Shown in pieces: positions 16,736 to 24,179 of a stretch of DNA of 32,637 nt. The stretch is taken from contig JAGOAF010000010.1 in assembly GCA_017984035.1 (NCBI GenBank), positions 1-32,637 of the forward strand, in the 5' to 3' direction. Below the pieces are notes generated by a model that was given only the letters and a program-made list of their open reading frames with translations, made no database searches and was not told the origin of the DNA. Origin of the DNA: Flavobacterium sp. (lineage in GTDB: Bacteria; Bacteroidota; Bacteroidia; Flavobacteriales; Flavobacteriaceae). How positions within the stretch are numbered: the stretch's first letter is position 1; every line of letters begins with the position of its first letter. A program made the translations under genes and the position numbers.

Positions 16736-18430
16736 CTATTTATTTTTTAAACTTCTGAAAAAATGAGTTTCAAAGGTAGTTGAATTTCCTGTAGCATCAG
16801 TTACAATTACTTTTAACTCATTGGCACCATTTAGAAGAAAATCATCATTGAAATAATAAGTAATAGTATTGGTTTTATTATCAAATTCAAATAAAACCCA
16901 TTTACCATTCAAATACCCATTATACGACTTAATTCCGGAACCCGTATCTGAAATTTGCAATTGAATCACTTCATGACTCACCCATTTACCTTCGATTGGT
17001 TTAGCAATGCTAACTTTAGGAGCAAGAGTATCTATGACTAATTTATACTTTCCTAATGTCTTGACTTTGGTGCTAAAAACACTGTCTTTTCTGTAGGTAG
17101 CATTGTAATACATTTGTGATTCATCAATCCTAGCAATAAATGCTTTTGCTTGTATTTCATTTGACAAGGAACTATCGGTTATGGAAATTGTAAAATTAGT
17201 ATGTGCTGGAATAGTATCATCGTGTAAAGATGTAACACCATTTTTCACATCAAAATTCAATGCAAAGTCATCATAAAAAGTACCCGCTGGAATAACTACA
17301 GTAGCGTTATCTTTTTCAAAAATATTATCGATCGTTGAATTTAAATAATACTTGGAAGAGCTAGGTTCAGCGGTAATAACCACAGGAGAATTGTCGTATT
17401 GAACCGGCACAGAAACAATGGTTTTGTTTCCAAAAAAATCAGCTACTTCAATTCGGTACAAACCATCAAGATTAGGCACGGGAACGATTTGACCTTTCGC
17501 TTCATTTGCACGAATAAAAGACAAACCGTATTTAGAGTTCATAAATAGTTTTTGTATCCGTTGCTTTGTTTTTCTGTATTTGGAGTAATCAATCAATGCA
17601 TTTACAAACCGCATATCATCAAAAGAATAAGTGTCAAATTGATACCCAAAATGGTATTGACCATTCCAAAACGAAGCTACAGAATACACACCATTCTTGT
17701 TAAAGGAAACATCATCAAAATCATCTGCAGTAAATCCAAAACCTATAGGACCATTGGCCATTACCTTATCAGCTAAATAGGACCCGTCTTTTTGTAATGA
17801 ATAATTCAAAAGTATGGGACGCTGTGATTTATTGACAATGGAATTCAATAAAGGATAAACATATAATGCAGAAAATAATGGTTTCTTAGTGTCTTTAATT
17901 CCTGCGTCAAATCCAAAGTGTAAGGGATTAATAATGAACTCTGTTTTTGAATCGCGAATTTCAAAATGCAAATGCGGTCCTTCTGAAGCACCAGAATTTC
18001 CAGAAACGGCAATCCACTCTCCTTTTTTAATTGGGAGCTCTCCAGGTTTTAAATACATTTCGATTTCAAAAGCCTGTTCTTTATAATGTGTTGCAGTAAT
18101 AAATTCTTGAATAGGCCCTACCGCTTTTTGCAAATGAGCATATACTGTAGTAAAACCATTAGGATGAGTAATGTAAATGGTTTTTCCGTTACCAAAAGTA
18201 GAAATTTTAATTCTAGACACATACCCTTCGGCAGAAGCGTATACTTTTAAACCTTCTTTTTGTTGGGTCTTAAAATCAAAACCGGCATGAAAATGATTGG
18301 GACGTAATTCGCCAAAATTTCCAGAAAGTTGCATTGGAATATCCAATGGAGGACTAAAATAGTCTTTAGGAAAATTAGTTTGTGCCAATAATGAATAAGA
18401 AAACAGCAAGTGTATAAACCAGAATCGCAT
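16736..18430 (-). CDS. M23 family metallopeptidase (LytM domain)
   Basis: M23 peptidases are zinc endopeptidases that cut peptidoglycan cross-links. The 564-residue protein has a signal peptide (about 1-16, ending LLAQ) and an M23 domain at about 28-165 with all zinc and catalytic positions visible: His48 and Asp52 in HFHAGFD, His99 in YAHL, and His153/His155 in GPHLHFEI. It therefore looks active, unlike degenerate LytM activators. About 400 residues of beta-rich sequence follow, with Ig-like character near the end (DTLAPKVSIAKPIEG). It should act in the periplasm or at the outer membrane. It is the first gene of the minus-strand pair with the TonB receptor. Confidence 0.92.
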   Translation of the reverse strand: MRFWFIHLLFSYSLLAQTNFPKDYFSPPLDIPMQLSGNFGELRPNHFHAGFDFKTQQKEGLKVYASAEGYVSRIKISTFGNGKTIYITHPNGFTTVYAHLQKAVGPIQEFITATHYKEQAFEIEMYLKPGELPIKKGEWIAVSGNSGASEGPHLHFEIRDSKTEFIINPLHFGFDAGIKDTKKPLFSALYVYPLLNSIVNKSQRPILLNYSLQKDGSYLADKVMANGPIGFGFTADDFDDVSFNKNGVYSVASFWNGQYHFGYQFDTYSFDDMRFVNALIDYSKYRKTKQRIQKLFMNSKYGLSFIRANEAKGQIVPVPNLDGLYRIEVADFFGNKTIVSVPVQYDNSPVVITAEPSSSKYYLNSTIDNIFEKDNATVVIPAGTFYDDFALNFDVKNGVTSLHDDTIPAHTNFTISITDSSLSNEIQAKAFIARIDESQMYYNATYRKDSVFSTKVKTLGKYKLVIDTLAPKVSIAKPIEGKWVSHEVIQLQISDTGSGIKSYNGYLNGKWVLFEFDNKTNTITYYFNDDFLLNGANELKVIVTDATGNSTTFETHFFRSLKNK

Positions 18431-18553
18431 AACATTTCATTTTGGCTAAGATAAAAAAAACAAAGTCATAAATAAAATCGGAATTCCTACAAAACCATAA
18501 CCCTTTGTACAATAATAAATTAGTACTTTTTCAATAAAAAAGCAAATAAAATA

Positions 18554-18583
18554 TTGTATTAATAAAAAGGAATACTAACTTTG
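18554..18583 (+). promoter_or_regulatory. Promoter for the coiled-coil protein / zapA operon
   Basis: TTG (18554-18556), exactly 19 bases, then TAACTTTG (18576-18583) is an almost ideal Bacteroidota promoter. It lies 28 bases before the ATG at 18612. Confidence 0.75.
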
Positions 18584-18611
18584 TAAGATTAAGTAATGAA
18601 TTGGAATACTA

Positions 18612-18902
18612 ATGAGTGTAATTGCGGAAATAATTGATACTCTTGAAAATAAGATTGAAAAACTTTTTACTAGAATAGCTAGTTTAGAGCAAATCAATCA
18701 AGATTTAAAGACAGAATTAACCACTTCTACAACGATCATACAAAATCAGTCTCGTGAGATTGACACTTTGAAAAAAGAGTATGAAGCTCTAAAAATAGCC
18801 AACTCATTGCTTGGCAGTGAAGAAAACAAAAGAGATACTAAGCTTAAAATAAATTCATTAATTCGCGAAATTGATTACTGTATAGCTCAGCTATCAGATT
18901 AA
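18612..18902 (+). CDS. Small coiled-coil protein upstream of zapA
   Basis: The 96-residue protein is almost entirely a heptad-patterned helix (about 8-75: IIDTLENKIEKLFTRIASLEQINQDL and on to IDTLKKEYEALKIANSLLG). A short basic C-terminal helix ends REIDYCIAQL. There is no signal or membrane segment. It begins 28 bases after a near-consensus promoter and ends 4 bases before zapA. The shape (short cytoplasmic coiled coil) and pairing with zapA suggest a division-associated factor of ZapB type, but sequence identity to ZapB is not evident, so this is inference. Confidence 0.82.
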   Translation: MSVIAEIIDTLENKIEKLFTRIASLEQINQDLKTELTTSTTIIQNQSREIDTLKKEYEALKIANSLLGSEENKRDTKLKINSLIREIDYCIAQLSD

Positions 18903-18906
18903 AATT

Positions 18907-19200
18907 ATGGACGAAAAGCTTAAAATAAAAATATCAATTGCTGATCGAGTTTATCCGTTAACGGTAGACCCGTCTCAAGAAGAAGGACTTCGTAGTGCTT
19001 CTAAAAAAATTGATACTATGATTAAGCAGTTTGAAGAAAATTATGCTGTTCGTGACAAACAAGATGTACTAGCCATGTGTGCTTTACAATTTGCTTCTCA
19101 GGTAGAACAGAAACAAATCGACAACGCAATTGATGGAGTAGAAACCATCGAAAGATTGAACAAAATCAATTCGATATTAGATCAATATCTCAATAAATAA
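18907..19200 (+). CDS. zapA: Cell division protein ZapA
   Basis: The 97-residue protein has the ZapA layout: a short N-terminal beta-rich part (KIKISIADRVYPLTVDPSQEEGLRSASKKID) followed by a long helix that forms the tetramer coiled coil (about 55-95). ZapA binds and bundles FtsZ filaments at the division site. Its place just before a 6S RNA gene repeats the zapA-6S linkage known from proteobacteria and other lineages. It is the second gene of the operon starting near 18590, 4 bases after the coiled-coil partner. Confidence 0.93.
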   Translation: MDEKLKIKISIADRVYPLTVDPSQEEGLRSASKKIDTMIKQFEENYAVRDKQDVLAMCALQFASQVEQKQIDNAIDGVETIERLNKINSILDQYLNK

Positions 19201-19220
19201 TACGTTCTTACATAGACTAA

Positions 19221-19387
19221 GATACTGCCTACATTAGTTCAATTTGGTAAACTCAACACTAACAATTTAGAATGAGCGAATCGTCACTACTATAGCATGC
19301 CCTATTTCGGTAAGGAAGCTTGAACAGTGAGTTAGCTCAAAACTTGTCTTTTCGAGTTTATACAAGCACCTAATGTAGGCTTTTTTT
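19221..19387 (+). ncRNA. ssrS: 6S RNA (flavobacterial type)
   Basis: Between zapA and RNase Y lies a gene-free stretch closed by a perfect 11-bp stem: GCCTACATTAG (19227-19237) with CTAATGTAGGC (19370-19380), followed directly by seven T bases. Inside, AAACTC (19249-19254) pairs with GAGTTT (19354-19359) and CTAAC (19259-19263) with GTTAG (19331-19335), leaving asymmetrical bulges around a central loop. Such a long rod of about 160 bases with an open centre imitates an open promoter and binds RNA polymerase holoenzyme. The position after zapA supports 6S RNA. Ends are estimated; no clear own promoter is seen, so processing from the zapA transcript is possible. Confidence 0.85.
19370..19387 (+). 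terminator. Terminator formed by the 6S RNA closing stem
   Basis: The 3' arm CTAATGTAGGC is followed at once by a run of T bases, so the closing stem of the 6S RNA can also act as an intrinsic terminator ahead of the RNase Y gene. Confidence 0.6.
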
Positions 19388-19408
19388 ATACATCAATTTT
19401 TAATTAAC

Positions 19409-20974
19409 ATGGACAACATAGTAACAATCATTATTACCGGAATAGTAGGAATAGTAGCTGGTTTTGCAATTGCAAAAATCATAGAAAAAAGCAACATTTC
19501 GAACTTAATAAAATCAGCCAAAAAAGAAGCTGCCTCTATTATTAAAGACGCCAATTTTGAAGCTGAAAATATCAAGAAAGATAAAATTCTTCAAGCGAAA
19601 GAAAAATTTATTGAATTAAAATCAGAGCACGAACAAGTAATTTTAGCTCGTGATAAAAAAGTTGCTGAAGTTGAAAAAAGAGTTCGTGATAAAGAATCTC
19701 AAATTTCAAATGAATTGGCAAAAGCCAAAAAAGTAAATGATGATTACGAAGCCAAAACACTTGAATACAACTCTAAACTAGAAATATTAGAGAAAAAACA
19801 AGCAGAAGTTGAAAGAATGCACAAAAGCCAATTGCAACAATTGGAAGTGATTTCTGGATTGTCTGCTGAAGACGCTAAAGAGCAGTTAATAGAAGGCTTA
19901 AAAGCAGAAGCCAAAACCCAGGCTATGGCTCAAATTCAAGATACCATTGAAGAGGCAAAATTAACTGCACAACAAGAAGCAAAGAAAATTATCATCAATA
20001 CCATTCAACGTGTTGGTACAGAAGAAGCCGTAGAAAATTGCGTTTCTGTTTTCAACATTGAATCGGATGATGTAAAAGGAAGAATTATAGGACGTGAAGG
20101 ACGTAACATCCGTGCATTGGAAGCCGCTACTGGAGTTGAAATTATTGTTGACGACACACCAGAAGCTATCATCCTATCTTGTTTTGATCCTGTTCGTAGA
20201 GAAATTGCTCGTTTATCATTACACAAATTAGTAACAGACGGACGTATTCACCCAGCGCGTATTGAAGAAGTAGTTGCAAAAACAGCCAAACAAATCGACG
20301 ATGAAATCATTGAAGTAGGTAAACGAACAGTAATTGATTTGGGTATCCACGGATTACACCCTGAATTGATTAAAGTGGTAGGTCGAATGAAATACCGTTC
20401 TTCTTACGGACAAAACTTATTACAACACTCTCGCGAAGTATCTAAACTTTGTGGTATCATGGCAGCTGAATTAGGCTTGAATGTAAAATTAGCTAAGAGA
20501 GCAGGTTTATTACACGATATTGGTAAAGTGCCAGATACAGAAAGTGATTTACCACACGCTTTATTAGGAATGCAATGGGCTGAGAAATATGGTGAAAAAG
20601 AAGAAGTTTGCAACGCTATTGGAGCCCACCACGATGAGATTGAAATGAAATCGTTATTATCTCCAATCATCCAAGTGTGTGATGCTATTTCAGGTGCAAG
20701 ACCAGGTGCAAGACGACAAGTATTGGATTCGTATATTCAACGTTTGAAAGACCTAGAAGAAGTAGCTTACGGATTTGGTGGAGTAAAAAGTGCTTATGCT
20801 ATTCAAGCAGGTAGAGAACTTCGTGTGATCGTAGAAAGTGAAAAAGTATCTGATGACAAAGCATCCAACTTATCATTCGAAATTTCACAAAAAATACAAA
20901 CTGAAATGACCTATCCAGGTCAAGTAAAAGTAACCGTAATTAGAGAAACTAGAGCAGTGAATATCGCAAAATAA
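19409..20974 (+). CDS. rny: Ribonuclease Y
   Basis: RNase Y is a membrane-anchored endoribonuclease that starts mRNA decay. The 521-residue protein has the full family order: an N-terminal transmembrane helix (about 4-23, [19 protein letters not shown]), a long charged coiled coil (about 30-165), a KH RNA-binding domain (about 210-275, with [15 protein letters not shown]), and an HD phosphohydrolase domain with His369-Asp370 in LLHDIGK and the later AHHDE. The C-terminus ends with the usual [12 protein letters not shown]. It follows the 6S RNA and is terminated by the hairpin at 20996-21029. Confidence 0.96.
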   Translation: MDNIVTIIITGIVGIVAGFAIAKIIEKSNISNLIKSAKKEAASIIKDANFEAENIKKDKILQAKEKFIELKSEHEQVILARDKKVAEVEKRVRDKESQISNELAKAKKVNDDYEAKTLEYNSKLEILEKKQAEVERMHKSQLQQLEVISGLSAEDAKEQLIEGLKAEAKTQAMAQIQDTIEEAKLTAQQEAKKIIINTIQRVGTEEAVENCVSVFNIESDDVKGRIIGREGRNIRALEAATGVEIIVDDTPEAIILSCFDPVRREIARLSLHKLVTDGRIHPARIEEVVAKTAKQIDDEIIEVGKRTVIDLGIHGLHPELIKVVGRMKYRSSYGQNLLQHSREVSKLCGIMAAELGLNVKLAKRAGLLHDIGKVPDTESDLPHALLGMQWAEKYGEKEEVCNAIGAHHDEIEMKSLLSPIIQVCDAISGARPGARRQVLDSYIQRLKDLEEVAYGFGGVKSAYAIQAGRELRVIVESEKVSDDKASNLSFEISQKIQTEMTYPGQVKVTVIRETRAVNIAK

Positions 20975-20995
20975 TTCTCTTTTTCCCTATACATT

Positions 20996-21029
20996 AAACG
21001 TCCAAATTTCGTGAAATTTGGACGTTTTT
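20996..21029. terminator. Bidirectional intrinsic terminator
   Basis: AAACGTCCAAATTT (20996-21009), loop CGTG, AAATTTGGACGTTT (21014-21027): a perfect 14-bp stem. The T-run on the plus side serves rny; on the minus side the stem is followed by TTTAATG and is a weaker end for the converging recombinase gene. Confidence 0.88.
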
Positions 21030-21031
21030 AT

Positions 21032-21934
21032 TTACGCTTTTCTAGGATGGTAGGTATTCATCACTTCTGTTAAAAACTTTCGATCGAGATGAACATAAAT
21101 TTCGGTTGTTGTTATTGACTCATGACCAAGCATTAATTGAATAGAACGCAAATCGGCTCCATTTTCTAATAAATGAGTAGCAAAAGAATGACGTAAAGTA
21201 TGCGGACTAATTGTTTTATTAAGTTCAATCTTGGCAGCCAAATCTTTTATAATAGTAAATATCATCGCGCGAGAAAGTTGACCTCCTCTTCTATTAAGAA
21301 AAAGTGTATCTTCAAAACCCTTTTTAATTGGCATATGAATACGTACATCCTCTTTGTAAATCAGAATGTATTTTTGGGTAAGGTTACCAATAGGTACAAA
21401 TCGCTGTTTGTTGCCTTTACCGGTAATCTTGACAAATCCTTCTTCAAAGAACAAATCGGATATTTTTAAACTCACCAATTCTGAAACACGAAGCCCACAC
21501 CCATATAAAGTCTCTAGTATCGCTCGATTTCTTTCCCCTTCATTGGAAGTTAAATCAATCGCATTAATTAAAGCGTCTATCTCTTCTATTGCAAGTGTAT
21601 CGGGAAGTTTTCTTCCTGTCTTTGGAGTTTCTATTAATTCTAAGGGATTATCAGAACGATAATCCTCAAAAACTAAGTAATTAAAAAAACTTTTTAATCC
21701 TGAAATGATTCGGGCCTGCGAACGCGCATTCACTTGTTTCGAAACTGCATAAATGAATTGCTGAATTGTTTCTTCTGAAATTTGTAATGGCGATAATTGA
21801 ATTTGGTTCTGATCTAAAAAAACACACAATCGCTCCACATCAAAAGAATAATTTTCGATGGTATTATTTGACAATCCCCTTTCGATCCTCAAATACGATT
21901 GATAATTTTTGATATAACTGGTCCAATTCACCAA
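21032..21934 (-). CDS. xerD: XerD-type tyrosine recombinase
   Basis: Xer recombinases resolve chromosome dimers at dif with FtsK. The 300-residue protein has the N-terminal SAM-like domain (about 5-90) and the catalytic domain (about 110-290) with the complete set: Arg149 in GCGLRVSEL, Lys173 in TGKGNKQR, His245 and Arg248 in HTLRHSFATH, His271 in LGHESI, and the nucleophile Tyr280 in TEIYVH. Length and the C-terminal NTYHPRKA match chromosomal XerD-like proteins rather than integrases of mobile elements, and no attachment repeats flank it. XerC versus XerD cannot be settled by eye. Confidence 0.92.
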   Translation of the reverse strand: MVNWTSYIKNYQSYLRIERGLSNNTIENYSFDVERLCVFLDQNQIQLSPLQISEETIQQFIYAVSKQVNARSQARIISGLKSFFNYLVFEDYRSDNPLELIETPKTGRKLPDTLAIEEIDALINAIDLTSNEGERNRAILETLYGCGLRVSELVSLKISDLFFEEGFVKITGKGNKQRFVPIGNLTQKYILIYKEDVRIHMPIKKGFEDTLFLNRRGGQLSRAMIFTIIKDLAAKIELNKTISPHTLRHSFATHLLENGADLRSIQLMLGHESITTTEIYVHLDRKFLTEVMNTYHPRKA

Positions 21935-22025
21935 ACAAAGAAACGGAATTTTTAAAAAATTACCTCAAACAAACTGTAATGAAAAGAATCCTACGCGAAT
22001 CTATATATAGTTAGTGTAAAATACT

Positions 22026-22033
22026 TACATTTG
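22026..22033 (+). promoter_or_regulatory. Flavobacterial -7 element for the outer-membrane protein gene
   Basis: TACATTTG matches TAnnTTTG. It is 83 bases before the ATG at 22117, which implies a leader of roughly 80 bases, long for this window. The -33 box is poor. Confidence 0.5.
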
Positions 22034-22116
22034 TATGGTCATTTTATTGACTATCAATCAATATCAATACAACACAATTTATTAGAGTTAAATCCATATT
22101 AAATGTCAAACAAAAT

Positions 22117-22686
22117 ATGAAAAAAATACTATTTACAAGCTGTTTATTTATCGCACTTTCATTCACAACTCAAGCGCAAATTTTGAAACTGGGAGTAAAA
22201 GGAGGGATCAACTATGCTAATCAAAACGGGACTACGATTACGGTAAATAATACCAACTATAAGACAGAAGCCGTAACTAATTATCACATTGGATTTCTTG
22301 CCGAAGTACAACTTGGAGAACGATTTTCAATTCAACCTGAAGTACTGTATTCAACTCAAGGAGCTAAATATGATGCGATGGGTACTATAAACGATTTTAC
22401 CAATGATGTTGGATACATTAACATTCCTGTAATGGCTAAAATAAACTTAAACAATACCTTTAGTTTAGACTTTGGTCCACAAGCCTCTTTTTTGATGAAT
22501 AAAAAGAAAAACGTATCAATTAATGACCAAAAAAACATAGATTTTGGTGCTGGTGCAGGTCTTAGTATTCACATTACGAAAAGTCTGTTTTTACAAGGGC
22601 GCTATGTAGTAGGCTTAACTGAAATCTCACCTGAAGCCAAGGTTAAAAATTCTGTGGCACAAGTTTCTGCAGGTTTTATGTTCTAA
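22117..22686 (+). CDS. Outer-membrane beta-barrel protein (PorT/OmpX-like)
   Basis: The 189-residue protein has a clear signal peptide (about 1-21, MKKILFTSCLFIALSF to TQAQ) and then alternating hydrophobic strands of a small eight-strand barrel: LKLGVKGGINYA, YHIGFLAEVQLGERFSIQPEVLYS, YINIPVMAKINLNNTFSLDFGPQASF, and a last strand ending in Phe (VAQVSAGFMF), the usual outer-membrane sorting end. Such porin-family proteins are very common in Flavobacteria; the role of this one is unknown. It is a single-gene unit between its own promoter and terminator. Confidence 0.88.
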   Translation: MKKILFTSCLFIALSFTTQAQILKLGVKGGINYANQNGTTITVNNTNYKTEAVTNYHIGFLAEVQLGERFSIQPEVLYSTQGAKYDAMGTINDFTNDVGYINIPVMAKINLNNTFSLDFGPQASFLMNKKKNVSINDQKNIDFGAGAGLSIHITKSLFLQGRYVVGLTEISPEAKVKNSVAQVSAGFMF

Positions 22687-22707
22687 AGAAAAAGAACTAT
22701 TTAATAT

Positions 22708-22737
22708 AACCGTTCTATTTATTGGAACGGTTTTTTT
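22708..22737 (+). terminator. Intrinsic terminator
   Basis: AACCGTTC (22708-22715) pairs with GAACGGTT (22725-22732) across a 9-base loop and runs into T bases. It ends the outer-membrane protein gene just before aroQ. Confidence 0.88.
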
Positions 22738-22759
22738 ATTTTTACAAAAATATAATTTT

Positions 22760-23173
22760 ATGAAAATCTGTATCATCAACGGACCTAATTTAAATCTTCT
22801 CGGAAAACGCGAACCTGAAGTATACGGAAACCAAACTTTTGAAGATTATTTTAGCGTTTTAAAAGCAAAATTTTCAACTGTGGAATTGCTCTATTTCCAG
22901 AGCAATATTGAAGGTGAGTTAATTGATAAAATCCAAGAAGTAGGCTTTACATACGACGGAATCATCCTAAATGCTGGAGCCTATACGCATACTTCTATAG
23001 GTATTGGAGATGCTATTAAAGCTATTACCACACCCGTAATTGAAGTACACATTTCAAATACTTTTGGAAGAGAAGAATTCCGTCATCAATCTTACATTTC
23101 AGGAAACGCAAAAGGGGTAATTTTAGGATTTGGTCTTAATAGTTACGATTTGGCAATCCAATCCTTTTTATAA
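22760..23173 (+). CDS. aroQ: 3-dehydroquinate dehydratase, type II
   Basis: AroQ removes water from 3-dehydroquinate to make 3-dehydroshikimate, step three of the shikimate pathway, in the cytoplasm. The 137-residue protein has the type II motifs: INGPNLNLLGKREPEVYG with catalytic Tyr22, LNAGAYTHTS (71-79), EVHISN with His97, and FRHQSYIS. Length is normal for the dodecameric type II enzyme. It lies 22 bases after the preceding terminator's T-run, so its promoter must lie in that short gap or transcription reads through. Confidence 0.96.
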   Translation: MKICIINGPNLNLLGKREPEVYGNQTFEDYFSVLKAKFSTVELLYFQSNIEGELIDKIQEVGFTYDGIILNAGAYTHTSIGIGDAIKAITTPVIEVHISNTFGREEFRHQSYISGNAKGVILGFGLNSYDLAIQSFL

Positions 23174-23181
23174 AAGCAAAT

Positions 23182-23215
23182 AAAAAAGGCGTTGTGATTT
23201 ACAACGCCTTTTTTT
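23182..23215. terminator. Bidirectional intrinsic terminator
   Basis: AAAAAAGGCGTTGT (23182-23195), loop GATTT, ACAACGCCTTTTTT (23201-23214): a long perfect stem with A- and T-runs. It serves aroQ and the converging CDF gene, whose stop codon overlaps the T-run. Confidence 0.92.
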
Positions 23216-24089
23216 ATATGGAATCATCAGGTTCTACATGAATTAAAACATGTCCCAATTCAGGGATTTGTGCTCGAAGCGTATCTTTCAATTGGTGTGC
23301 CAAATCATGTCCTTCTTTTACTGTGATAGTAGCCTTAACGGTGGCATGTAAATCAACATGGTATTTCATTCCAGATTTACGAATAAAGCACTTTTCAGTA
23401 TCAATAATACCTGCAACATTGCTTGAGACTATTCTAATGTTTTCAATCAAATCATCGTATACATGCTCATCCATAATTTCACTAAGCGCAGGTCTAAAAA
23501 TGAGATAACTATTATACAAAATAAATCCAGAAGCAAATAAAGCGGCCCAATCATCAGCAGATTCATATCCCTTTCCTAAAAAAAGAGAAATTGAAATACC
23601 AACAAAAGCGGCTATTGAAGTAATTGCATCACTTCTATGGTGCCAAGCATCGGCTCTCAAAGAAGAACTATTCGTTTCTTTGCTTCTTCTCAACACTAGT
23701 TGAAAAGAGTATTCTTTCCAAAGAATAATTGCTCCTAAAATATATAAAGTCCAAGGTTTTGGTAAATCGTGGGGTGTACCAATATTTAAAATGCTTTCAT
23801 ATGCAATTATGGTTGCCGACGTAATCAAAAAGCCAACTACCAAAAAAGTTATCAAAGGCTCTGCTTTTCCATGCCCATAAGGATGATTCTCATCTGCTGG
23901 TTTATTCGAATATTTGATCCCAAATAAAACCAATAAGGAGGCAAAAATATCAGTAGTAGATTCAATTGCATCTGCAATAAGGGCATAAGAATTCCCAAAA
24001 AAACCACCTAATCCTTTTATAATTGCTAAAGCAGTATTTCCAATAATACTAAAATAAGTCGCCTTAATTGCTGCTGCTACTTTTGGCAT
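23214..24089 (-). CDS. Cation diffusion facilitator (CDF) transporter
   Basis: CDF proteins are dimeric antiporters that export Zn, Fe, Mn, Co or similar divalent ions. The 291-residue protein has the expected transmembrane segments in the first 200 residues and a C-terminal cytoplasmic metal-binding fold (about 205-285, with YHVDLHATV and HVLIHVEP). Site residues are in ADAIESTTD (Glu43 and Asp47 at the first helix pair) and ADAWHHRSDA (His and Asp at the second). HPYGHGKAE is the usual loop. The first site has Glu where zinc-specific members have His or Asp, so the metal cannot be assigned. Confidence 0.92.
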   Translation of the reverse strand: MPKVAAAIKATYFSIIGNTALAIIKGLGGFFGNSYALIADAIESTTDIFASLLVLFGIKYSNKPADENHPYGHGKAEPLITFLVVGFLITSATIIAYESILNIGTPHDLPKPWTLYILGAIILWKEYSFQLVLRRSKETNSSSLRADAWHHRSDAITSIAAFVGISISLFLGKGYESADDWAALFASGFILYNSYLIFRPALSEIMDEHVYDDLIENIRIVSSNVAGIIDTEKCFIRKSGMKYHVDLHATVKATITVKEGHDLAHQLKDTLRAQIPELGHVLIHVEPDDSI

Positions 24090-24111
24090 ACTATGATGTT
24101 TTATAAATTAA

Positions 24112-24156
24112 AATATCGTTTAGAGATTATGTAATAAAATAACTCTAAACGATATT
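24112..24156 (-). terminator. Probable terminator after murA (14-bp inverted repeat)
   Basis: AATATCGTTTAGAG (24112-24125) and CTCTAAACGATATT (24143-24156) are perfect inverted copies separated by 17 bases. On the minus strand the stem lies 24 bases after the murA stop and runs into TTTAATTTAT, an imperfect T-tract. A regulatory dyad ahead of the CDF gene is the alternative. Confidence 0.55.
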
Positions 24157-24179
24157 AACTTTTTGATAATTATAATTAT

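Noticed and set aside
21200..21662. Two plus-strand frames opposite the recombinase gene
   Set aside because: They are antisense shadows of a gene with all catalytic residues intact.
21032..21934. Tyrosine recombinase as the integrase of a mobile element
   Set aside because: It has the length and ends of chromosomal XerD, no attachment repeats or cargo nearby, and neighbours that are core genes.
24112..24156. 14-bp inverted repeat as an operator of the CDF gene
   Set aside because: Its place 24 bases after murA with a T-rich minus-strand end fits a terminator better; the operator reading is left as an alternative.
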